Assembly (NCBI GenBank): GCA_036011085.1
Contig: DASCMS010000048.1
Span: 62,001-126,000, forward strand
Length of the DNA: 64,000 nt
Reading direction: 5' to 3'
DNA from: UBA8231 sp036011085
GTDB taxonomy: Bacteria; Latescibacterota; UBA2968; UBA8231
Shown here in pieces: positions 58,688 through 64,000 of the stretch. The translations under genes and the position numbers were made by a program. The notes under the pieces were generated by a model. It made no database searches, was not told the DNA's origin, and saw only the letters and a list, made by a program, of their open reading frames with translations. Position 1 is the stretch's first letter. Each line of letters starts with the position of its first letter.

Positions 58688-60976
58688 TCAGTTGCGTAGT
58701 GGTTTGCCGGTGCGCAGCATGTGTTCCATGCGCGCCCGTGTCTCGGGTGTACCGCAGAGCGTGAGGAAAGCCTCGCGCTCCAACTCCAGCAATCGTGCCT
58801 CAGACTGGGGGGCCGTTTCTCCGGCACCACACAGAACGCCAGCCAGGGCCCGGCCGACGACGACATCGTGGGCTGAAAGGTCACCTTCGGAGGCCGAACG
58901 GGAGAGGCCTTCTTCGATGCCGGCCAGTACTGTCGGACCGGCAACGTCCAGGGCGCCAGCCACCGGGGGCTGCCAACCGCCGTCGACCAGTTCTCTGGCC
59001 CGCGCCAAGGCCGGTGACAGCAGTCGCTCCTCATCCAGGTACACCGGATCTGCGTCCTCGACGAAACCCCAGCTCCTGGCCTGCAGGCCGTTGTCGGACA
59101 TGGCGCCCCGCTGCAAGGTCCTGAAGGCAGTCTCGATATCGGCGCCGAAGCGACGCACCATCTCCTTGCAGCCGCCGGCGCCGGGAATGACACCGACCTT
59201 CGTCTCCACCAGTCCCATGCGCAACTCGCCACCCACGACCCGGGCCGCCGATGTCAGACAGAGCTCACAGCCGCCGCCCAGAGCCAGCCCCCGGGCCGCC
59301 GCCACAATGGGTACCGAAGCGTAGCGCACGGCCGACGTCGTCTCTTGAAACAGCACCAGATACGCCTCCAGGCCCTGCCAGTCGGCGGCGTCGATCAACT
59401 GCATTACGTACTTCAGATCAGCTCCCGCTGAGAAGTGCCCTCCCGCTCCGGTGAGGGCCAGAACATCGAAGGCTTCCTTGTCGACCGCCTCCTGCACGTG
59501 GCGCAGCACCTCCGGAGGCAGCGTGTTCAGCTTGCCCCGCAGTTCGATGGCCGCCGCCCCCTCTCCGAGGTATACCAGACGCATGCCCTCCGCGTCCAGC
59601 ATCATCTCGCCACCGGCAAGCCACTCTTCGTCGGTGGGTGTCGCCGCCAGACGCAGTGGCCGTCTCTCGACGCCGGTGGGCGCCAGCACCGTTGCGCCAG
59701 GCTCGACGTAAACCCGGGCGGGCTCCGCGGCGAGAATCCGATCCAGCAACGGCGGCACATCCTCACCGGAGTCAGCGATGGCGTCACGCACCCGTCCGGC
59801 GCCGATCAGATCGATCAGCTCGAAAGGACCCGCCTCCCAGTTGAACCCCCAGCACATGGCCCGGTCGATATCCTCCAGTCCGTCGGCGATCTCGCCGGCA
59901 CAGCGGGCACAGTAAGCCAGCGTCGCTGCCAGGTGTTCGCGGCTGAAGGTCCCGAGACGATCCGTCGCCTCCCAGACGTCGTTCAGGCGGTCCGCCAGGG
60001 CGCCACGGGTGCGAAGACCAGTGTCCACGGTCTGCAGGGGTCGGTAGGCCAGCGTCTGCAGATCGACGGCCTCGATGCCTGCCGCCGTCTTTCGATAGAA
60101 GCCCGCCCCCGTCTTGGCGCCGAGCCGGCCGTCGTCGACGAGTGCCTGCACCGCATCGGGTGGTGGGACGCGGGATGTGGCGGCCACGTGCAGCAGCGTG
60201 TCGAGACCGACGAGATCACACAGCCGCAGGGTCGCACTGCGGGGGCGCCCCAGAGCCGGGCCCGTGACGGCATCGGCCTCTTCCACCGTGAGGCCCTGCT
60301 GCGACATTCGCTGCACGGCATCGGCGATGGCGAACACACCGAGGCGGTTGGCGATGAAGTTCGGCGTGTCCCGGCAGACCACGACACCTTTGCCCAGACG
60401 CTGAGCGGCGAAGGCGGACAGGAAGGCGGTCACGCCGGCGTCGGTGAGCGCTCCCGGAATCACCTCGACGAGCTTCATGTATCGTGGCGGATTGAAGAAA
60501 TGCACCCCCAGGAACCGCCGCCGCACATCCTCGTCACAGGCTTCGGCAAGGGAGGCGATGGACAGACCGGAGGTGTTGCTTGATATGAGAGCGGCGGCGG
60601 ACAGGTGCGGGGTCACGCGCTCGAGGAGTTGCCGCTTGACGTCGAGATCCTCGACGACGGCCTCGATGATCCAGTCAGCGCCGGCCAGTACCTCGACATC
60701 GTCGAAGCTGCCGGGGTGGATCTGAGAGGCAAGCTCATCGAGGAACAGCGGCGGTGGCCGCAACGTCGTCAGGCCCTCGATCCCGACTCGAGCCCGCGCC
60801 GCCGGATCGCCGTCATCGGCCAGGTCGAGGAGATCCACGTGCAGTCCGGCGTTGGCTGCCAGAGCGGCGATCTGCGCTCCCATGACGCCGGCGCCCAGAA
60901 CGACGACGCGCTCAATGATCGCAGCGGGCTCGATGGGACGGGCCGGTGAACCGCCCCGTCCGACCGGGCCGGGCAT
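58688..60976 (-). CDS. 3-hydroxyacyl-CoA dehydrogenase/enoyl-CoA hydratase fusion (FadN-like)
   Basis: A 762-aa beta-oxidation enzyme. The N-terminal 3-hydroxyacyl-CoA dehydrogenase has VVLGAGVMGAQIAALAANAG (NAD motif), NTSGLSIASLAEAC, GVHFFNPPRYMKLVEVI (active His and Asn region) and FIANRLGVFAIADAV. The second helical domain (LVGLDTLLHV, KTGAGFYRK) precedes the crotonase domain (about 490-720) with ALTGAGGHFSAGADLKYVMQL, AARGLALGGGCELCLTS and ETKVGVIPGAGG (the oxyanion and catalytic Glu). This order, dehydrogenase first, matches FadN/YusL rather than FadB. No thiolase is present in the window. It overlaps the lipoprotein stop by one base (TGATG). Confidence 0.93.
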   Translation of the reverse strand: MPGPVGRGGSPARPIEPAAIIERVVVLGAGVMGAQIAALAANAGLHVDLLDLADDGDPAARARVGIEGLTTLRPPPLFLDELASQIHPGSFDDVEVLAGADWIIEAVVEDLDVKRQLLERVTPHLSAAALISSNTSGLSIASLAEACDEDVRRRFLGVHFFNPPRYMKLVEVIPGALTDAGVTAFLSAFAAQRLGKGVVVCRDTPNFIANRLGVFAIADAVQRMSQQGLTVEEADAVTGPALGRPRSATLRLCDLVGLDTLLHVAATSRVPPPDAVQALVDDGRLGAKTGAGFYRKTAAGIEAVDLQTLAYRPLQTVDTGLRTRGALADRLNDVWEATDRLGTFSREHLAATLAYCARCAGEIADGLEDIDRAMCWGFNWEAGPFELIDLIGAGRVRDAIADSGEDVPPLLDRILAAEPARVYVEPGATVLAPTGVERRPLRLAATPTDEEWLAGGEMMLDAEGMRLVYLGEGAAAIELRGKLNTLPPEVLRHVQEAVDKEAFDVLALTGAGGHFSAGADLKYVMQLIDAADWQGLEAYLVLFQETTSAVRYASVPIVAAARGLALGGGCELCLTSAARVVGGELRMGLVETKVGVIPGAGGCKEMVRRFGADIETAFRTLQRGAMSDNGLQARSWGFVEDADPVYLDEERLLSPALARARELVDGGWQPPVAGALDVAGPTVLAGIEEGLSRSASEGDLSAHDVVVGRALAGVLCGAGETAPQSEARLLELEREAFLTLCGTPETRARMEHMLRTGKPLRN

Positions 60977-62535
60977 CAGCCGCCGTCCGGAGTGCCGGCG
61001 CTGACCACAGGCGCGTTGACGATGAGGACCTCGGCCAGGGGCAGAACATTGTCCTCGCGGTCATTGTCCTGGGCGGAGCCCACGGACTGGACCCGATCAA
61101 AGACATTCAGCTTGAACACGCGCAGGGCCCACAACGGCGAGTAGCCTTCCTGCTCCGGGAGCCGCGTCACGACATTGTGCGTCGAGCCGCTGCCATCGGT
61201 GGCGAAACCGTCCACGGGGTCCCGGTCGTTGTCGAAGAAGGCGTAATTCACCGGTGCCGAGATCTCCTGACCGCCGAACTCGGCCGTGGCTCGGCTCTCG
61301 GGATTCTCGAACAGCAGATAGCGGACGATCTGATCGCGGTACCAGCCGTCGTGTAAGCCTACCGCGTCGGTCACATCGAACCGGAGGCTCGCCGTAGAGC
61401 CATCCGGCACGATGACGCAGTTCATGATCTTTTCGGTGATCGTTGTCTCCGCCTCGGCGGCCTGGATGTCGGCCAGTGATGTCAGCGTGTTCGGCTGAAA
61501 GTCATTGTCGTTGACGCGGACCTCGATCACACGGCGCAGGTCATTGTAGCCGTCATCTCCCGGTATCTGCTCGAAGATTGGCAGTTGACGTTCGACGGCG
61601 TCACCCCGGCGATCGACGATGACGAAGAGATCGGCCGGAGTCTTCGACTGCACATCGAAGTTGTAGAACTGAATCTCTTCCTGATTCGGACCCAGGCCCT
61701 GCCCGCGGAACAACTCGTCGAAGTCGATCGGGGCGTTCGGCTCGGGCAGGCTCGGGCTGTCGGAGCGCCGGAAGAACACGGCGGCCTCGTCGCTGAAGCG
61801 GTCGATGGGTACCATCGGCACGTAGTCAGGAAAGTTCGCCATAATCGACACGGCCCCTGTGACTACGGGAAGGGTGACGCGTGCCAGCAGGTCGTCACGG
61901 ATGTCGGTGCGCACATCCTGGGAGACGACGATCTGATCATCCGAGTCCCGTCCTCGCATCAGGAGGCTGATCCCCGTTCCCGTGGGAATCTCACCGATCA
62001 GCTCCTGCAGGCGGGGTTCGTCGATGTCGTAGTCGATCGTGGTCGTGTCGGCGCCGATGACGACACTGACCGACAGGCTGACGATCTCCGGGGGCAGGAC
62101 GGACGTCAGCTCCACCTGGCCGGTCAGCCGTACGAGGGGGAGGAAGAGAATGGAGGGCACGCCCCCGGCGATATCGATCGTATCGGTTGCGGCGAAGGTC
62201 CGGATCCTGTTGTTGTCGAAGGCCTCGATGTGAACCCTGCGCCCCCTACCATCCTGTACGCCACGGGCGACAGCTTTGGCCCTCTCGCCGACCAGGTTCA
62301 TCAGTCCCGTGACGGGCGTACTCATATCCGCCGCACTGATCGTGTACTGGACCTCAGCCAGCAACTGGCTGCCGGGCACAACGTCCATGTCGATGGGCAG
62401 CGTGGCGACGAGCTCGAGCCCCGGATCGTCATCGAAGGTACCGGGATCGGCGGGATTGTCTCGATCGGGGATGCCGCAGCTGGCGCCCAACAGCGCCCAC
62501 GCGGCGATCGATGCTGACAGGAGGCGGCGTGACAT
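60976..62535 (-). CDS. Large lipoprotein of unknown function
   Basis: A 519-aa lipoprotein. The lipobox is LLGASC with Cys20 and Gly after it, followed by a DNPADPG spacer typical of outer-membrane lipoproteins in FCB bacteria. The rest is beta-rich with repeated sandwich-like units: LELVATLPIDMDVVPGSQLLAEVQYTI, VPSILFLPLVRLTGQVELTSVLPP, VTLPVVTGAVSIMANFPDYVP and SLRFDVTDAVGLHDGW. These resemble Ig- or DUF-type adhesion modules. It starts at ATG 62535 and ends one base into the dehydrogenase gene. The HTH gene lies 5 bp upstream, in the same direction. Confidence 0.75.
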   Translation of the reverse strand: MSRRLLSASIAAWALLGASCGIPDRDNPADPGTFDDDPGLELVATLPIDMDVVPGSQLLAEVQYTISAADMSTPVTGLMNLVGERAKAVARGVQDGRGRRVHIEAFDNNRIRTFAATDTIDIAGGVPSILFLPLVRLTGQVELTSVLPPEIVSLSVSVVIGADTTTIDYDIDEPRLQELIGEIPTGTGISLLMRGRDSDDQIVVSQDVRTDIRDDLLARVTLPVVTGAVSIMANFPDYVPMVPIDRFSDEAAVFFRRSDSPSLPEPNAPIDFDELFRGQGLGPNQEEIQFYNFDVQSKTPADLFVIVDRRGDAVERQLPIFEQIPGDDGYNDLRRVIEVRVNDNDFQPNTLTSLADIQAAEAETTITEKIMNCVIVPDGSTASLRFDVTDAVGLHDGWYRDQIVRYLLFENPESRATAEFGGQEISAPVNYAFFDNDRDPVDGFATDGSGSTHNVVTRLPEQEGYSPLWALRVFKLNVFDRVQSVGSAQDNDREDNVLPLAEVLIVNAPVVSAGTPDGG

Positions 62536-62540
62536 GAGTG

Positions 62541-62795
62541 CTAGCGACCGACCTCGCGGCTGAACAGGAACAGCTGATCCGGATGCAGCAGAGGCTCCCG
62601 GGCCCCGTCGGGCGGCAACTCACCTTCGTGGTGCGTATTCAGCCAGGCATCGATCTCGCTGCGGCGGAAGCGCACGAGTTTTCCCAGTCGGAAGTGCGGC
62701 AGTTCACCTTTGCTCACGAGCCGGCGGATCGTTGTCACCGAGCAGCGCAAGTAGCGACTGACCTCCCGGGACGTCATCAGACCTTCGCGTGCCAT
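62541..62795 (-). CDS. MerR-like/excisionase-type HTH protein
   Basis: An 84-aa HTH_17 domain protein: LMTSREVSRYLRCSVTTIRRLVSKGELPHFRLGKLVRFRRSEIDAWL. These winged-helix proteins include phage Xis-like excisionases and DNA-binding subunits of various systems. The C-terminal tail (HHEGELPPDGAREPLLHPDQLFLFSREVGR) is unusual and ends Arg/Phe-rich. No integrase or attachment site is near, so this is likely a regulator of the adjacent lipoprotein gene rather than a mobile element component. Confidence 0.8.
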   Translation of the reverse strand: MAREGLMTSREVSRYLRCSVTTIRRLVSKGELPHFRLGKLVRFRRSEIDAWLNTHHEGELPPDGAREPLLHPDQLFLFSREVGR

Positions 62796-62856
62796 CAGCT
62801 GGTCACCGACCTGTCAAAGGTGGATGGGAACTGTCCGTCACCTGCAATCGTACAAT

Positions 62857-63192
62857 CTACACACGTGTGAGGAGTTCGGATACCGCATGGGTCTCCTTAC
62901 CCAGTCGTTTCTCCATGCGCACACGCACGATCCATGTTCCCAGAGACGTCGCCGCCGAGGCCAGAATGAGGAAGTAGAGTCCACGGCCCGTGACCTGGAC
63001 GAAGGGACCATTGCTGAAGGTTGTGAACAGGACGATCAGTACAAAAGCACCGATCATCACGCCGGTCAACGCGTGCAGCACCCGCTGGCAGACGAGGACG
63101 ACACCACTGACGTGTACCCGTTCCTCCTCACTCAGTGCGTGAACGGGGCCTTCGGGTCGGGGGGGGGCCTTGCTGCGGTCCTTCTTGGCCAT
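62857..63192 (-). CDS. Small two-helix membrane protein
   Basis: A 111-aa protein with a basic N-terminus (MAKKDRSKAPPRPEG), then two transmembrane segments (VLVCQRVLHALTGVMIGAFVLIVLFT and YFLILASAATSLGTWIV). A basic C-terminal tail (RVRMEKRLGKETHAVSELLTRV) ends it. No known family is recognised. It follows dxr by 24 bp and may be carried on the same transcript. Confidence 0.65.
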   Translation of the reverse strand: MAKKDRSKAPPRPEGPVHALSEEERVHVSGVVLVCQRVLHALTGVMIGAFVLIVLFTTFSNGPFVQVTGRGLYFLILASAATSLGTWIVRVRMEKRLGKETHAVSELLTRV

Positions 63193-63216
63193 ACGTTGGC
63201 AGCTCCGGGTGTGGGT

Positions 63217-64000
63217 TCAGGCGGCACGACGGCTGTCGGCCGCCTGCCTGGCACGCTGTCGGGCGCGACGATCGACATCGAGGATGGTGTCCACGTCGGC
63301 TGCAGGCACCGTCTCCCAGTCGTCGACGACGAGCCTGTTCACCTCATGAATATCGAGAAAACCGATCCCCCCTTCGAGGAAGGAGGCCACCGCCACCTCG
63401 TTGGCTGCGTTCAGCGCCGCGGGCAACGTACCCCCCTCCCGGCCGACCTCGTAGCACAACGCCAGGCCGGGATACTCGGCCAGGTCCGGCGCCGAGAAAT
63501 GCAGGGCTCCCAACTGGGCGATGTCGAGTGGCGACAGGGTTGCCGCCTTGCGGGACGGGTGGGTGAGCGCGTACTGGATCGGGATCGCCATGTCCGTACG
63601 CCCCATGTGGGCAATGACGGAGCCATCGACGAACTCGACCATGGAGTGGACGATGGACTCGCGGTGAATGACGACATCTACCTGGTCGACGCCGACCCCG
63701 AACAGCCACCCCGCCTCGATGACCTCGAAGCCCTTGTTCATCAGGGTCGCCGAATCGACGGTGATCTTCGGTCCCATGCGCCAGGTCGGGTGATGGAGTG
63801 CCTCCTGGGGGGTCACCGAGGCCAGTTCGGCACGCGGGCGATCACGGAAGGCTCCCCCGGATGCGGTCAACAGATAGCGGCTCACGTCCTGTTGCCGTTC
63901 ACCGTTGAGGCACTGCCACATGGCGCTGGGCTCGGAATCGACGGGCAGGATACGGCCACCATGGGCGCGGGCCGCCGACAGCACCAGCCCCCCCGCCATC
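63217..64000 (-). CDS. dxr: 1-deoxy-D-xylulose 5-phosphate reductoisomerase, N-terminus outside window
   Basis: A partial Dxr (about 260 residues of roughly 390). The visible part has ILPVDSEPSAMWQCL (the metal-binding DSE), LLTASGGAFRD, the catalytic loop WRMGPKITVDSATLMNKGFEVIEA and ESIVHSMVEFVDGSVIAHMG. The C-terminal domain shows LCYEVGREGGTLPAALNAANEVAVASF. It converts DXP to MEP in isoprenoid synthesis and is the target of fosmidomycin. The NADPH-binding domain lies beyond 64000. No rseP follows, which is a frequent neighbour elsewhere. Confidence 0.94.
   Translation of the reverse strand, partial: MAGGLVLSAARAHGGRILPVDSEPSAMWQCLNGERQQDVSRYLLTASGGAFRDRPRAELASVTPQEALHHPTWRMGPKITVDSATLMNKGFEVIEAGWLFGVGVDQVDVVIHRESIVHSMVEFVDGSVIAHMGRTDMAIPIQYALTHPSRKAATLSPLDIAQLGALHFSAPDLAEYPGLALCYEVGREGGTLPAALNAANEVAVASFLEGGIGFLDIHEVNRLVVDDWETVPAADVDTILDVDRRARQRARQAADSRRAA

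Noticed and set aside
62541..62795. Prophage or integrative element marked by an excisionase-like gene
   Set aside because: No integrase, phage structural gene, tRNA-linked attachment site or flanking direct repeat is visible.
1..64000. CRISPR array or insertion sequence
   Set aside because: No regularly spaced short repeats with unique spacers and no transposase or terminal inverted repeats were found; the only tandem arrays are the coding repeats at 14519 and 32337.

Overview
The window reads as a GC-rich chromosome segment of a Gram-negative bacterium. Evidence for an outer membrane is direct: an Omp85-type barrel with a POTRA-like region, an Mla-type (MCE) lipid-transport cluster, an outer-membrane barrel ending in Phe, several lipoproteins and a GT9-type glycosyltransferase. 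The primary-type sigma factor is short (283 aa, no region 1.1), as in Bacteroidota and relatives. Together with the fused 2-oxoacid:ferredoxin oxidoreductase and the non-mevalonate pathway this suggests a deep lineage near the FCB group (for example a Latescibacterota-like organism). The phylum placement is inference and needs marker-gene phylogeny.

Layout. 1-1587 (-): GT9-like fragment and a MinD/FlhG-type ATPase. 1792-3197 (+): Nudix and HDAC-like deacetylase. 3211-5641 (-): ECF sigma, anti-sigma, Spy/CpxP-like protein and methyltransferase, tightly coupled. 5720-9681 (-): HI0933-type flavoprotein, MocA, XdhC and nitrilase. 9839-17094 (+): a large glycosidase-like protein, two proteins sharing a C-terminal domain (one with six tandem 34-aa repeats), HemE and a small protein. 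17111-21579 (-): KorA/KorB flanked by two CBS-domain proteins. 21645-23828 (-): a degenerate UvrA paralogue. 23929-26295: DUF547 protein, HTH-metallo-beta-lactamase fusion, lipoprotein. 26341-31534 (-): a cobalamin riboswitch followed by btuDFC, PduO-type adenosyltransferase and cobQ, nearly every junction being a GTGA overlap. 31580-37112 (-): outer-membrane barrel, MlaE/F/D, a pentapeptide-repeat potassium-channel protein with a perfect 66-bp duplication of its selectivity filter, and a TPR protein. 37205-42150 (-): DapA-like aldolase, CocE/NonD hydrolase, a bacterial homologue of the vertebrate ANKH transporter, and a GNAT protein. 42176-44394 (+): Omp85 protein and a cohesin-like secreted protein. 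44432-46738 (-): DsbB, DsbA-like and a broken membrane glycosyltransferase. 46848-53136: sugar or acid metabolism (SDR, 2-hydroxyacid dehydrogenase, enolase-superfamily dehydratase, metallophosphoesterase) around a FliG/MotA-like fusion. 53239-54245: tRNA-Asn and the RpoD-like sigma factor. 54589-56249 (-): FliG-like, transmembrane and FecR-like fusion with an apparent frameshift. 56320-64000: SDR, HpaB-type flavoprotein, hydroxyacyl-CoA dehydrogenase/enoyl-CoA hydratase fusion, lipoprotein, HTH protein, a two-helix membrane protein and Dxr (cut by the edge).

The most unusual content is the set of flagellar-motor-derived modules without a flagellum: a soluble protein with a FliG-C-like domain followed by two MotA-cytoplasmic-like repeats (49016-50299), and a FliG-like protein tethered to the membrane and carrying a FecR-like periplasmic domain (54589-56249). 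Other highlights are the ANKH homologue, the UvrA paralogue that has lost ATPase motifs, the duplicated potassium-channel filter, and a riboswitch leader in which a copy of the P1 3' strand sits next to the btuD start.
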